A stretch of DNA of 64,000 nt from Clostridium puniceum (GCF_002006345.1 NZ_LZZM01000011.1:1-64000), one strand, 5' to 3'; shown: positions 24,412 to 34,605, numbered from the stretch's first letter. Notes: generated by a model not told the origin, from the letters alone. Made by a program: numbers and translations.

Positions 24412-25835
24412 CCCTCATTTATTTGAATTTTATCTCCAACTTTATGAATTGAAGGATCATCAATTACAATTATTCCATCTGTAATTCCTTCACCTGAAAT
24501 CTCTATATTAAAGTCAGATTCTACTCCTATTTCTACTGGTAATTCCTTAATTATATATTCATTTGGCTTTTCACCACTTTTTTCTGCTATATATATGCTT
24601 TTGCCATTTCCATTTTCAACTATGGAATCTGATGAAACTGTGTAAATATCTGATTTCTCATTTAAAATAACATTTATTCTTGCACTCATTCCTGACTTTA
24701 CATTTTCATTTATATCATTAATTTTAATTTTTGTTTCGAAACCAGCATCACTACTGCTTGTTGATTGGCTATCAGTTTTAATTTGAGAAGCTCCTCCCTT
24801 TTTAGCAGATGGACTAATGCTTACAATTTCACCAGCAATAGCTGTATCTCCTGTTGCATCTGTTTTTATTTCTGCTCTTTGTCCAACTTTAACATTAGCT
24901 ATATCTACTTCTTTAATTGATGTTTTTATTTCCATATCATCTAAATTTTCGATTTCAAATAAAGTTCCTGTTCCAGCATTTCCTACAACTGCATTTACAA
25001 CTGTAATTGTTCCATCAACGGGTGCTTTAATTTCACATTTCTCTAATTCATTTTGTTGCTTTTCAAGAGCTATTCTTTGGCTTTTATTATTATAATTTGT
25101 TTCAGCTGTTTCATAGCTGCTTTTTGCTAAATCTACGTCTTGTTCTGCTTTAAGCTTTGCATTTTCTATTGCTACAGTTGCTTTATCATAGTCTGATAAA
25201 GCATTAGAATAGTCTATTTCACTTTTATTTAAGTCATTCTTTGTAATTGCATCTGTATCATATAAGGCTTTGTTATTTTCATATGTTCTTTTCTTATCAT
25301 CTAAATTAATTTTTGCTGATTTTAAAGTTTCTTCTGCATTTCTAATTTCGGAATTTAAGTTATTATTATATAAATATGAAGCATTATCATATGCTTTCTT
25401 TTTACTTTCAAGCTCTGATTTTGCATTAGCTTCTGCTGCTACTGTAGTTGCTTCTGATTGCTTAACATCTTTTTCTAAGGTTCCTGAATCTAATATTGCA
25501 AGTACATCTCCAGCCTTAACCTTATCTCCAACATGAACCTTAACTTCTTTAACTGGATTACTTAAAGTGCTATACACATTAGTTGAATCCTTGCTGTTTA
25601 TATCACCTAAAACATTAATGCTATTAACTATTTTTCCTTTTGATAAAACTGTATGTTTCACTGGTAATGATGGTTTAGGCATAATTAATTTAGCAATTAT
25701 AAATGCTACAACTATTACAAATATTGTACTAAATATAATCACTTTTTTACTTGGTTTCTTTTTTAATTTAAAACCTATACCTTTAGGTTTTAATTTTTTA
25801 ATTTCTAGTTTTGGCATTTTAAAACTTATCCCCAC
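24408..25835 (-). CDS. HlyD/MacA-family efflux adaptor
   Basis: This 475-residue protein has a basic cytoplasmic start, one membrane helix (about residues 32-50, 'VIIFSTIFVIVVAFIIAKLIM'), a split biotinyl-lipoyl domain ('VKEVKVHVGDKVKAGDVLAIL') and a long helical hairpin (about 120-260). Barrel and membrane-proximal domains follow ('GTLFEIENLDDMEIKTSIKEVDI'). It is not a lipoprotein, unlike the RND adaptor at 14157. It should couple the MacB-like permease to export across the cell envelope. It is the first gene of the operon. Confidence 0.9.
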   Translation of the reverse strand: MGISFKMPKLEIKKLKPKGIGFKLKKKPSKKVIIFSTIFVIVVAFIIAKLIMPKPSLPVKHTVLSKGKIVNSINVLGDINSKDSTNVYSTLSNPVKEVKVHVGDKVKAGDVLAILDSGTLEKDVKQSEATTVAAEANAKSELESKKKAYDNASYLYNNNLNSEIRNAEETLKSAKINLDDKKRTYENNKALYDTDAITKNDLNKSEIDYSNALSDYDKATVAIENAKLKAEQDVDLAKSSYETAETNYNNKSQRIALEKQQNELEKCEIKAPVDGTITVVNAVVGNAGTGTLFEIENLDDMEIKTSIKEVDIANVKVGQRAEIKTDATGDTAIAGEIVSISPSAKKGGASQIKTDSQSTSSSDAGFETKIKINDINENVKSGMSARINVILNEKSDIYTVSSDSIVENGNGKSIYIAEKSGEKPNEYIIKELPVEIGVESDFNIEISGEGITDGIIVIDDPSIHKVGDKIQINEG

Positions 25836-26296
25836 TCTTAATAACCTTCTTTCATTTATATGTAATACAATTAATTATTATAAATATAATGTTCCTCACA
25901 TTATTATTTCAACACCAGATACCTCACAAATCTGTATTATTTTCTATAATAATGTTTATATATATAATTTTCCCTAACATCTTTAGTATATCATCACTAA
26001 CCTAACATTCCTCTTAATAAAACATTAATTTTTCCTTAAATGATACTAATATATTGTGTTAACAATTAAAGGCTAAATACCTTCGAGATTTCTTACAATT
26101 TAAATTTCAACATATATAATTTCTCCAACTAATTTCTACTATAAAAATATGAAGCTAAGATACGCATTTTTCCTTAATTATAGGTTAGACTAATTTTAAT
26201 TAATCTTATATTGATAATCCTTACATTAATCTTTCATTTTTGTAATATTACTTATTTCATTATTCAATAAGCAATGTAACTTAAGTATACTTTAAG
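25836..26296. other. Intergenic region with dispersed repeat copy B
   Basis: This 460-bp AT-rich stretch holds the promoter of the MacAB-like operon in its left part. A repeat copy lies at 26047-26120 ('taatatattg', 'gttaacaatt', 'aatttaaatttcaacatata'), related to those at 16341 and 29428. No other gene is seen. Confidence 0.45.
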
Positions 26297-26352
26297 TAAA
26301 AAAGGAGTATAGCTCTTGATTAAAATTTAATCAAGAGCTATACTCCTTTTTT
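26297..26352. terminator. Strong bidirectional terminator
   Basis: A near-perfect stem of about 26 bp (AAAAAGGAGTATAGCTCTTG and its complement, with a short AT-rich centre) is flanked by A and T runs on both strands. It ends the minus-strand transcript of the CapA-like gene and could also stop plus-strand transcripts. Confidence 0.85.
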
Positions 26353-26358
26353 AATACA

Positions 26359-26631
26359 TTACTTCTTTACCACAAATTCTTCATAATCTCCTACTGCATG
26401 TGGCATAGGTATTCCAATAATTATATTATCACTTTTTCTATAATTAAGTGCTTTTGGAAATTGTATCTTCCCATTACTTTCATAAAAATCATCATTTACA
26501 AGTATATCTTTAAGAGTAGAATCATCTATGTTTAAAAGATACTCTGTTTGTGCCTTTGCTAAATCTAAAGTCTCAGCAATGTTTAAAAATTCATTTGGAT
26601 TTCTTAATTTATTAAAGATTTCATTTACATT
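26359..26631 (-). pseudogene. Start-less 90-codon reading frame after the CapA-like gene
   Basis: An open frame begins right after an in-frame TAA (26632-26634) and runs 90 codons to TAA 26359-26361, with no ATG, GTG or TTG near its start. The translation 'NVNEIFNKLRNPNEFLNIAE' then 'TLDLAKAQTEYLLNIDDSTL' and 'IIIGIPMPHAVGDYEEFVVKK' looks like real protein. The strong terminator follows it directly. It may be the 3' remnant of a gene whose 5' part was lost, or a part of the CapA gene separated by a frameshift. I do not recognise the family. Confidence 0.5.
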
Positions 26632-26641
26632 TTACTTCTTC

Positions 26642-27844
26642 TTATTCTATAGCAAAAAACTCGTCCTTAATCTTTCCCTTTAAAGTTGGTGACAATTCAT
26701 TTAAGGTTTTTAATATATTGGCTTTATTATCCCCAACTGCTAAAGTTGGAATATAATCATTTTTATCATTCCTAGAAGAAATCATTGCAGGAAGTATTTT
26801 ATATTGAAAACTCTTGAATTTATTATCTTCTATATTCGCCTTAGCTTGAAGTATAAAGGTTCTTTTATCTGGTGGATTTGAATTTCCTCCAAAGCAAAAA
26901 TTTCCCATAGAATATACTATAAGTTTCCCCTTATAACTTTCCATGCTTTGAATTACGTGAGGATGTGAGCCTATAACTGCCTCTGCACCATTATCAATAC
27001 AAAATCTAGCTAAATTCTGCTGAACATCATAGGGTTCATAAGAACGTTCTATTCCCCAATGAAAATATGGAATAATAACTTCTGCACCCTCTTTTCGGAG
27101 CTGACTAATATCAGTACTTATTTTTGTTTTTAAAGCATTAGAATATTCCCAACCTGTATATCCTAAAAATCCAAACTTAACACCTTGTATATCACGTAAA
27201 ATCTTATAACCTTCTCCACATATATCAACATTATTTTCTTTTAGCACATTAATTGTGTCTGTAATCCCTTGTTTACCATAATCATAAATATGATTGTTGG
27301 CTATAGTAACGCCTTCAATAGAACCTTTTGTTAGAATATTTACATATTCTTTAGGACCTTTAAAATTGTAAAATACCTCTCCATCCTTAGGTGCTTTTTC
27401 ATTAGAATCTGTAAAGGTTGTTTCTAAATTTACTAAAGTATAATCATCGCTGCTAAATATGTTAGATACATTTTGCATAAAATAAGAATAATTTTTACCG
27501 CTATTTATAAATGCAGCTGGTAGGCTGCTATCATATGCAAACTTTGTATCTGTACCTAACGTAAAATCTCCTGCAAAAGAAATTAAAACTGTTTTTTTCA
27601 CTGGTTCTTCTGGTTTTTTTACTTCTTTTGCTGTATTCTCTTCTTGTTTGCCTAATTCTGTCGTCTCTTTAGCTGTATATTCGTCTTCACTATTGGTTTT
27701 CGCCTTTTTGTTAATTGAACTATTTGTGCTCTTTAAATAAAATGCCAATCCGCCTACTATTAGTATACTTATAATAAGTAAAACTGCACTTTTCAAATAT
27801 GCATATTTTCTTCCGTGCCTGCTTCTAGAACTTCTTTTATTCAT
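26642..27844 (-). CDS. CapA-family (poly-gamma-glutamate synthesis type) metallophosphatase-like protein
   Basis: This 400-residue protein has a basic start, one membrane anchor (about residues 17-37) and a charged linker. The CapA domain carries 'SFAGDFTLGTD', 'VNLETTFTDS', 'GVTIANNHIYDYG', 'IPYFHWGIERSYEP', 'GSHPHVIQSMESYKGKLIVYSMGNF' and other calcineurin-like metal-binding motifs. It should act outside the membrane. CapA proteins work in poly-gamma-glutamate capsule synthesis, but lone copies are common and their role is often unknown; no capB/capC are near. The C-terminus is followed by a start-less open frame, so the original gene could have been longer. Confidence 0.85.
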   Translation of the reverse strand: MNKRSSRSRHGRKYAYLKSAVLLIISILIVGGLAFYLKSTNSSINKKAKTNSEDEYTAKETTELGKQEENTAKEVKKPEEPVKKTVLISFAGDFTLGTDTKFAYDSSLPAAFINSGKNYSYFMQNVSNIFSSDDYTLVNLETTFTDSNEKAPKDGEVFYNFKGPKEYVNILTKGSIEGVTIANNHIYDYGKQGITDTINVLKENNVDICGEGYKILRDIQGVKFGFLGYTGWEYSNALKTKISTDISQLRKEGAEVIIPYFHWGIERSYEPYDVQQNLARFCIDNGAEAVIGSHPHVIQSMESYKGKLIVYSMGNFCFGGNSNPPDKRTFILQAKANIEDNKFKSFQYKILPAMISSRNDKNDYIPTLAVGDNKANILKTLNELSPTLKGKIKDEFFAIE

Positions 27845-27926
27845 ATACAGCCCCCAATTTTGAGTTATCTTTATACAAATATTAACACATTCTAAGCTTC
27901 TCTACTACAATTATAATCCGACTTTA

Positions 27927-29339
27927 TTAGATCCGATATACATTAATAACCTCTTTAAGCTCTCCAGCTAATGCAGTTTGTTGTCTTATTGCTTCTACAA
28001 TAGTTTGAACTTGGCTTGTAGCTTTTTTTACATTTTCTTGTATATCTTGTGATTTACTTGAAGTCTCAACTGCATTTAAACTTACACTATTAATTCCCTC
28101 TGTTATTTGACTAATAATATTCTCAATTATCTTACTTCTATTTTTTATTTCTTCCGACATACTTGTAATTAGCTTAGAGTCCTTTTCATAGCTTGTTGCT
28201 GTTTCAATTAGAAGTTCATAATCCCCATCAACATCTTTTTCTATAAAACCTAATAAGTCTTTACTATGCTCACTTAAATTACCAAATGCCCCATGCACTT
28301 CATTAATAACTTTCTTTATTTTATCAACAGCTTCTTTACTTTGTTCCGCAAGCTTCTTTACTTCGTCAGCAACTACTGCAAAACCTTTTCCTTGTTCTCC
28401 AGCTCTAGCCGCTTCTATTGCAGCATTAAGTGCTAATAAATTAGTCTGTTCTGAAACTCCTGCTATTACATCCGCCATCATTTCAATATCTTTTACTACC
28501 TTACCTCGCTCAATTGCATTGGTTATGTTATCAATTTTCTCTACATAAATTCGCCTTGCATTTTCTGCCGCTTTCTGTCCTTTTTCTTTTACTTTAATTG
28601 CCTTCTCTCTAATAATATCTGCTGATTTATTATCAGTTTCTGCGGTTTGATTTAAGCTTGAAACTGTTGTTTTTATTTCAAAGGTTGATGCATTAACTTC
28701 TTGTGAAACTGCGCTTAAATGTTCAACTTCACTAGATATAATTTCTGTAGCAGCGTTAACTTCTAATATTCTTCCACTAATAGATTTAACTATCTTATTA
28801 AGGTCGTCACTTGATTTTATTAATAACGTTGAGTAAGAGTATATATTTCCTACCATTGTTCTATTAGCTTTCATTGCGTCATTTAAACTATCTACAACGT
28901 CTCCTATTTCCTTATCATACTTTTTACCTTCAAGCTTAGCAGTTAAATCACCTTCTCTTAAGGAATGTGAAAGTCTGCTTAAATCTTTTAATGGATTTAA
29001 TATTCTTCTAATTATTAATATTGCAAGAATTATTGTAACTATAACTCCAAAAATAGAAGCTATAATAGCAATAGTTGTAAACTTATCTATGGAGCTTTCA
29101 AGGGTTGTAATAGATGCTCTCATATTCTGTTTAGTTACTGTCTGTACTGCTGCACTGTTAATTATATCTTGAGTATTTCCAAGTTCTCTCATGATATTTT
29201 TCATTTGATATATGCAAATTTCTGCAATAGCAATCATAAAACTTAATACCATAATGTAACTTACTATTATTTTCTTTTTAAGAGTTGTTCCTACTTTATT
29301 TATTAATTCTTTTTTAACTTTCTTATTTTTCTTACTCAA
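27927..29339 (-). CDS. Methyl-accepting chemotaxis protein
   Basis: This 470-residue protein has two membrane helices (about residues 26-45 and 88-110) enclosing an unusually short outer segment of about 42 residues. A HAMP domain follows ('[28 protein letters not shown]'). The signalling domain contains the hallmark '[42 protein letters not shown]'-type hairpin tip. The short outer loop leaves little room for a ligand domain, so sensing may be indirect or in the membrane. An operator-like palindrome lies about 270 bp upstream, which might place it in the maltodextrin regulon. Confidence 0.92.
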   Translation of the reverse strand: MSKKNKKVKKELINKVGTTLKKKIIVSYIMVLSFMIAIAEICIYQMKNIMRELGNTQDIINSAAVQTVTKQNMRASITTLESSIDKFTTIAIIASIFGVIVTIILAILIIRRILNPLKDLSRLSHSLREGDLTAKLEGKKYDKEIGDVVDSLNDAMKANRTMVGNIYSYSTLLIKSSDDLNKIVKSISGRILEVNAATEIISSEVEHLSAVSQEVNASTFEIKTTVSSLNQTAETDNKSADIIREKAIKVKEKGQKAAENARRIYVEKIDNITNAIERGKVVKDIEMMADVIAGVSEQTNLLALNAAIEAARAGEQGKGFAVVADEVKKLAEQSKEAVDKIKKVINEVHGAFGNLSEHSKDLLGFIEKDVDGDYELLIETATSYEKDSKLITSMSEEIKNRSKIIENIISQITEGINSVSLNAVETSSKSQDIQENVKKATSQVQTIVEAIRQQTALAGELKEVINVYRI

Positions 29340-29427
29340 TTTATTTTGTACCCTCCTAACTATTTTTAATATATATGCTCCATTAATAAGCTACATAGTT
29401 TTTTTATGTAGCAAATTAATTACAACT

Positions 29428-29478
29428 TATATATTGCAGCTAACAATTAAGGATGTAAAATTTAAATTGCAATATATC
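29428..29478. repeat. Dispersed repeat, copy C
   Basis: ATATATTGCA and TGCAATATAT form 10-bp perfect ends around GCTAACAATTAAGGATG and AAATTTAAA. It is the best-conserved of three related copies. Just to its left a GCTACATA/TATGTAGC hairpin lies about 29390-29412, before the chemoreceptor gene. Confidence 0.5.
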
Positions 29479-29610
29479 TAGTCTTATGTTTGTAGGTTAA
29501 GCAAATTTTTTAAAGTTATCACACTTAAATGTACTTCCTTTAAATTAGTTATTAATTAATTCTATTTTTTATAAATAGATGCAAGAATTCCTAAAAACTT
29601 TCCATTTAAA

Positions 29611-29626
29611 TTGCAATCGCTTGCAT
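29611..29626. promoter_or_regulatory. LacI-type operator / possible cre between lacI and the chemoreceptor
   Basis: TTGCAATCGCTTGCAT is identical over 16 bp to the site before the PTS gene. It lies 22 bp beyond the stop of the LacI-family gene and 272 bp before the chemoreceptor. It may control the chemoreceptor or act as a roadblock. Confidence 0.55.
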
Positions 29627-29648
29627 CTATAAAAAATCATAATATCTA

Positions 29649-30653
29649 TTATTTAAGAGAATTTCTCTTTATAAGTTTAGAATCAATAATATAATGATTT
29701 ATACCTACTTCACTATTTTCTAAATGATCTATTAAAATCTTTGCTGCATAATATCCAAGTTCTGCTGCATTAATATCTACAGAAGACAAAGATGGAGTTT
29801 GAAATTCATCTAATGGATTATTATTAAATCCAACTATCTCTACATTATTATGCAATTTTCTTTCCTTAAGAACTTTAATCGTTCCAAATGCTAATACATC
29901 ATCCTCTACTATTATAGCTGTCGGAGTAATATTTTCTAGCAATTTAATAGTTCCTTTTATACCTTCTTTTTCATTGAACTCTTCCATCATTACAACGTTT
30001 CTATCTTGTATTAAAATACCATTAATTTCACACGCAACCTTAAAACCTTTAAATCTATCTTTTGTTACATTCCATTCTTTCTTAGCACCTAAAAAAGCAA
30101 TAGTTTTATGACCTTTTTTTATAAGTTCATTTACTAAATTATATGTAGCCTGAAAATTATCATTATCTACCCATAGTAAACCATCAGATTCCTCTGGTCT
30201 TCCTATTACTACAAATGGAAATTCAGTGCGTTTAAGATATTTAATGCTTTCATCGTCTGTCCTTGCACGTAACAAACAAATACCATCAACTAAATTACTA
30301 GTTATAAAATCATTTATATACTTTAATTCCGTCTTTTCATCTTCACTAAAGGCATATGTTATATAATAACTTTTGTTTTGAGCATATCTGCTCATTCCCT
30401 TCATAGCTTGGATAAAGAATGTACTAGATATTAAATCTTGTGCTTCATTAGGCAAAACTACCCCTAGAATTCTCGTTTTATTATTGGCTAAACTTCTAGC
30501 GATTGCATTTGGCTTATATTTGAGCTTTTTTATAGCTTCCCTAACCTTCTGTTTAGTCTCTTCACTTATCTGTGAACTATCAGATATTACTCTGGATACA
30601 GTTGATGTAGAAACATTTGCTTCTTTTGCTACTTCTTTAATTGTAACCTTCAT
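29649..30653 (-). CDS. LacI-family transcriptional regulator (MalR-like)
   Basis: This 334-residue protein has an N-terminal helix-turn-helix and hinge ('TIKEVAKEANVSTSTVSRVI' to 'KPNAIARSLANNKTRILGVV') and a periplasmic-binding-like effector domain ('GRPEESDGLLWVDNDNFQATYNLV'). ATG 30651-30653 is chosen because GAGGAG precedes it by 6 bp and the family starts at this point; a frame extends 20 codons further upstream without support. It sits between a chemoreceptor and malQ and is probably the repressor of the maltodextrin and PTS genes, acting on the GCAANCGNTTGC palindromes. Maltose or a derivative is the likely inducer. Confidence 0.9.
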   Translation of the reverse strand: MKVTIKEVAKEANVSTSTVSRVISDSSQISEETKQKVREAIKKLKYKPNAIARSLANNKTRILGVVLPNEAQDLISSTFFIQAMKGMSRYAQNKSYYITYAFSEDEKTELKYINDFITSNLVDGICLLRARTDDESIKYLKRTEFPFVVIGRPEESDGLLWVDNDNFQATYNLVNELIKKGHKTIAFLGAKKEWNVTKDRFKGFKVACEINGILIQDRNVVMMEEFNEKEGIKGTIKLLENITPTAIIVEDDVLAFGTIKVLKERKLHNNVEIVGFNNNPLDEFQTPSLSSVDINAAELGYYAAKILIDHLENSEVGINHYIIDSKLIKRNSLK

Positions 30654-30943
30654 AACTCGCTCCTCTTCTATACTAATAATCATAATATTATCATATTTAA
30701 AATAACGATACAAACACTATCTGCTTAGGTTGGTTAAATAAATATGATAATACCATTTGTAGAACTCACCCAAAGGTTTATTTTACTTTAGTAGCTTATA
30801 TTTGAAACATCAATCTACATTTCACCCATAATGTTATCCTTTCACTCATCACATTTATGATTATTTAAACATTCATCACAACAGCTCCTTCAAGCAATCA
30901 TAATAACCCTTCCTTTTACATACGATTACTCTTTTATCTTTAA

Positions 30944-32488
30944 CTATTTTTCAGCCTTCTCTTCTACTTCTTCAGCTTTAATTTTTTCGCATCTTCCATA
31001 ATTTTCAGTTATTCTATAAATTTTTTCTGCTAACTCTTCCTTAAATGCTTCTGTTTGGGCTCTCCATCTCCAATTAGTTCCAATTGTTGATGGTAAATTA
31101 ACTCTTGCCTTATTTCCTAAATTCAAGAAATCTTGCATTTGCGCTATTGCAACATCACCAACACTACTCCAAGCACCTCTAATAAAGCCCCAGTTATAAC
31201 CTTCCTCTTTAGTTAAATTTAAATATTCTATTGCTTTTTTCACATGTTCCTTTGGAGCAGATGTTTCCATCCATCCTCTAACAGTATCATTATCATGAGT
31301 TCCTGTGTAAACAATAAAATTTTTCTCGTAATTGTGAGGTAAAAAAGGATTTGAACCATCTGTATCAAATGCAAAGGTTAAAATTTTCATACCAGGATAA
31401 CCTGTATCATTTCTAAGTTTTATTGTTTCTGCTGTTAAGGTTCCCAAATCCTCTGCAATTATATTTACATCTCCAAGTGCATTTCTAATTGCATTAAATA
31501 CCTTTATTCCAGGCCCCTTAGTCCATTCTCCATTTTCAGCAGTTTCATCACCATAAGGAATTGCCCAATATGATTCAAAACCCTTAAAATGATCTATTCT
31601 AAGTACATCGTATAAGCTAAGGCTTTGTTTTATGCGATCAACCCACCAGCTATAATCAGTTTTCTCCATATAGTTCCAATCATATATTGGATTTCCCCAT
31701 AGCTGGCCTGTTGCAGCAAATATATCTGGTGGACATCCTGCTACCTTTAGTGGCTTTAATGTTTTTTTATGTAGTAAAAATGCGTCAGGGTTTGCCCAAA
31801 TATCTGAACTATCTTCTGATACATAGATAGGCATGTCTCCTATTATCTCAATTCCCAAATCATTTACATATGATTTTAGCGCTTTCCATTGTTTATAAAA
31901 TTCATATTGTAAGAATTCCCAATATCTAATTTCATCACTTAACATATTTTTATATTTACTTACAGCCTCTGGCTTTCTGAGTTTAATGTCTTCGTCCCAA
32001 GTTTGCCAGCTCTTTAAGTTAAATTGACCTTTTATTGCCATATATAATGCATAATCTTCAAGCCAATATGCTTCCTTTTCTTTAAATTCTTCAACATATT
32101 TAGCTTCCTTTATGTCTTTTGCTTTGTTTAACTTAAAATTTTCATATGCTTTTCTTAATACTTTTAATTTTTGTTTAAAAATTAATCCATAATCTATATC
32201 TTCTGAATCTTGTCCAAAATCGATAGAATCATAATCCTCTTTTTCTAATAAACCATCTTCTCTTAAGATATTGAAATCTATAAAATAAGGGTTTCCAGCA
32301 AATGCTGAAAAAGATTGATATGGTGAGTCTCCAAAACTAGTTGGTCCAAGGGGCAAGATCTGCCAATACTTTTGACCAGCCTTTTTTAAAAAATTACTAA
32401 ATTCATAAGCTTCTTTACCAAATGTCCCTATTCCATATTTCCCAGGTAGAGAAGCAATATGCATTATAATACCACTACTTCTATTCAT
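30944..32488 (-). CDS. malQ: 4-alpha-glucanotransferase
   Basis: This 514-residue GH77 amylomaltase transfers alpha-1,4-glucan segments between maltodextrins and releases glucose. Motifs include 'LPLGPTSFGDSPYQSFSAFAGNPYFID', the catalytic Asp in 'LRIDHFKGFESYW', 'IIAEDLGT' and 'YTGTHDNDTVRGW'. The length is normal for bacterial MalQ (about 500). It lies downstream of the importer genes and upstream of lacI, with its own operator palindrome 71-84 bp before the start. RBS GGAGG precedes ATG. Confidence 0.96.
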   Translation of the reverse strand: MNRSSGIIMHIASLPGKYGIGTFGKEAYEFSNFLKKAGQKYWQILPLGPTSFGDSPYQSFSAFAGNPYFIDFNILREDGLLEKEDYDSIDFGQDSEDIDYGLIFKQKLKVLRKAYENFKLNKAKDIKEAKYVEEFKEKEAYWLEDYALYMAIKGQFNLKSWQTWDEDIKLRKPEAVSKYKNMLSDEIRYWEFLQYEFYKQWKALKSYVNDLGIEIIGDMPIYVSEDSSDIWANPDAFLLHKKTLKPLKVAGCPPDIFAATGQLWGNPIYDWNYMEKTDYSWWVDRIKQSLSLYDVLRIDHFKGFESYWAIPYGDETAENGEWTKGPGIKVFNAIRNALGDVNIIAEDLGTLTAETIKLRNDTGYPGMKILTFAFDTDGSNPFLPHNYEKNFIVYTGTHDNDTVRGWMETSAPKEHVKKAIEYLNLTKEEGYNWGFIRGAWSSVGDVAIAQMQDFLNLGNKARVNLPSTIGTNWRWRAQTEAFKEELAEKIYRITENYGRCEKIKAEEVEEKAEK

Positions 32489-32558
32489 GTTTTCCTCCTA
32501 ATTATCATTTAATCGAGATTTTTTATTTGATATTCTTTATTTATTTTACCGCCTTTAA

Positions 32559-32572
32559 GCAAGCGCTTGCAT
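32559..32572. promoter_or_regulatory. LacI-type operator of malQ
   Basis: GCAAGCGCTTGC (32559-32570) is a perfect 12-bp palindrome fitting GCAANCGNTTGC. It lies 71 bp upstream of the malQ ATG. The stretch 32489-32784 otherwise contains AT-rich sequence only. Confidence 0.65.
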
Positions 32573-32784
32573 AAAAATCCATAATTTAATCCTTATACGT
32601 AAAAATCTTGTTAAAATCTAAGAGACTATTGTACATTTAAATTAAAATCATTTCTAGTCTAGTTTTTTAATAAAAATCTAAATTTGAAATTCCTAGTATT
32701 TATCACCATATATTAAATTTTTATTAAAAAGCCTCATTATAAAATAACAATTTAAATCTTTAAAATAGCCTCTAAATTTATTCT

Positions 32785-33684
32785 TTATTTTATAGAACCT
32801 TGAACAATACCTGCGATAATATGCTTTTGAACAAAGAAATAGAATATAATAATTGGAATTATAGCTAAAACTAATGCTGCCATGGCTAATTCCCATTGTT
32901 TTGAGAATGCACCAAAGAAAGTATTCATAGCTAACGGTATAGTGTTTACTTTTCCATTTACAGTTAAGAAAGGTAATAGAAAGTCATTCCATATCCATAT
33001 ACTATTTAAAACAGCTACTGTAACAGTTGTTGGTTTTAATAAGGGCAATAATACTTTTACATATGTCTGCCACTTACTGCATCCATCTATAGTTGCAGCC
33101 TCTTCTACTTCTTGAGGTATTCCTTTAATAAATCCATGATATAGGAATATACTCATACTAACACCAAAACCTATATACATAAAGATTAATCCATAACGTG
33201 TACCTAACATTTGAAATGGTCCAAATTGAAATTTTGCCATCCACTTTACAAGTGGTAACATTATAGCTTGGAAAGGAACAATCATACCTGAAGTGAATAT
33301 ATAAAATATTACCTTGCTCTTTTTTGATTGATCACGAACTAATACCCAGGCCGCCATTGAAGAAAATAGGATTATTAATGCAACTCCTCCTACTGTTACT
33401 ATCATAGAATTAGTAAATGACGTTACTATATCCATTCTGTTCATGGCATCCAAGTAATTCTTATAATTCCATGCAGCTGGCAATCCTGTTGTATTTGAAA
33501 AAATTTCTCTTCTTGTTTTGAAAGAATTTATAAACATCAAATAAAAAGGTAACATATATATTAACAGTAATATCCATGAAAATGCTTCTAATAATTTTAA
33601 TTTCCCAGTATAACTATCTAATGTTTTTAGTTTTTTACGTGACTTAATGTTTTCTGCATTATTTATAGTTTTACTTACCATCAT
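32785..33684 (-). CDS. Maltodextrin-type ABC transporter permease (MalG-like)
   Basis: This 299-residue membrane protein has six spans and the EAA motif 'EEVEEAATIDGCSKWQTYVKVLLPLLKPT' of binding-protein-dependent permeases. It starts one base into the stop of the preceding permease (TAATG), with GGAGG 10 bp upstream. With the MalF-like subunit and the binding protein it imports a sugar, most probably maltodextrin given malQ downstream. The ATPase (MsmX/MalK-like) is not encoded here and is presumably shared, as is common in Firmicutes. Confidence 0.9.
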   Translation of the reverse strand: MMVSKTINNAENIKSRKKLKTLDSYTGKLKLLEAFSWILLLIYMLPFYLMFINSFKTRREIFSNTTGLPAAWNYKNYLDAMNRMDIVTSFTNSMIVTVGGVALIILFSSMAAWVLVRDQSKKSKVIFYIFTSGMIVPFQAIMLPLVKWMAKFQFGPFQMLGTRYGLIFMYIGFGVSMSIFLYHGFIKGIPQEVEEAATIDGCSKWQTYVKVLLPLLKPTTVTVAVLNSIWIWNDFLLPFLTVNGKVNTIPLAMNTFFGAFSKQWELAMAALVLAIIPIIIFYFFVQKHIIAGIVQGSIK

Positions 33685-34550
33685 TATACTTCTACCTCCT
33701 TTTTCTTGTTAAAGTATACTTGAGTTAAAGAAATGGTAGTCACAAGTATGAAGAATATAATAGCTTTAGCTTGGCCTATTCCCATGTTATTTATTAAAAA
33801 TGCTTCATTGTATATGTTTAAGGCTAACATTTCTGTTGTTTTTACTGGTGTTAACGAAAAATTCAAATCAAATAATTTAAATGAATTTGCCAATGTTAAA
33901 AATAAACAGATTGTTATACCTTGTCTTACCATCGGTATTGTTATGTTCTTAAAGGTATGCCATCCATTAGCTCCATCAATGTGTGCTGCCTCTATTAAAT
34001 CTGCTGGTACATTTTCAAGTGCTGCTACATATATAACCATTATATATCCAGCATATTGCCAAGTTGAAACTATAAGCATCGCAAACATTGCAGTAGTTGG
34101 TTGTTGCAATAATGATGTTGAAAGAGTTTCACTACCTAAACTTTTTCCTATTCCTGTGAATACTGAATTAAACATAAATTGCCATATAAAGCCTAAAATT
34201 AATCCTCCAATTAGATTTGGCATAAAGAAACCTGTTCTTAAAAAGCTGCTAGTCTTTAATTTTCTTGTAACCACATATGCTAATCCGAATCCAACTAAAT
34301 TGATGGTTATAACACTTGCAAATGTATATAACGTAGTTATTTTTAAAGAATATATAAATTGTTCATCTTTTACTAGGTATATGTAGTTTTTTATTCCTAC
34401 AAAATCATATTGTGGGTTAGCACCATTCCAATTTGTAAATGTATAATATATTCCTATTATAAAAGGAATTATTACTACCATTATTATTGCAAATAAAGCT
34501 GGTCCGACAAATATCCAAAAATCTTTATTCGATTTTAATTTCTTACTCAT
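33684..34550 (-). CDS. Maltodextrin-type ABC transporter permease (MalF-like)
   Basis: This 288-residue protein has six membrane spans and the EAA loop 'ADLIEAAHIDGANGWHTFKNITIPMVRQ'. It is the first permease after the binding protein gene, from which it is separated by 231 bp containing three hairpins. Its stop overlaps the MalG-like start by one base. It works with that protein as the translocation pathway. Confidence 0.9.
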   Translation of the reverse strand: MSKKLKSNKDFWIFVGPALFAIIMVVIIPFIIGIYYTFTNWNGANPQYDFVGIKNYIYLVKDEQFIYSLKITTLYTFASVITINLVGFGLAYVVTRKLKTSSFLRTGFFMPNLIGGLILGFIWQFMFNSVFTGIGKSLGSETLSTSLLQQPTTAMFAMLIVSTWQYAGYIMVIYVAALENVPADLIEAAHIDGANGWHTFKNITIPMVRQGITICLFLTLANSFKLFDLNFSLTPVKTTEMLALNIYNEAFLINNMGIGQAKAIIFFILVTTISLTQVYFNKKKEVEV

Positions 34551-34605
34551 ACACTTACTCCTTTCCTAAAATTTTAAGTGCTATCTTAAAATTTATTTTT
34601 AAAAG

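Noticed and set aside
32693-32896. 67-codon frame overlapping the MalG-like gene
   Set aside because: It is a shadow of the MalG-like gene in another frame; the MalG frame has the clear homology.
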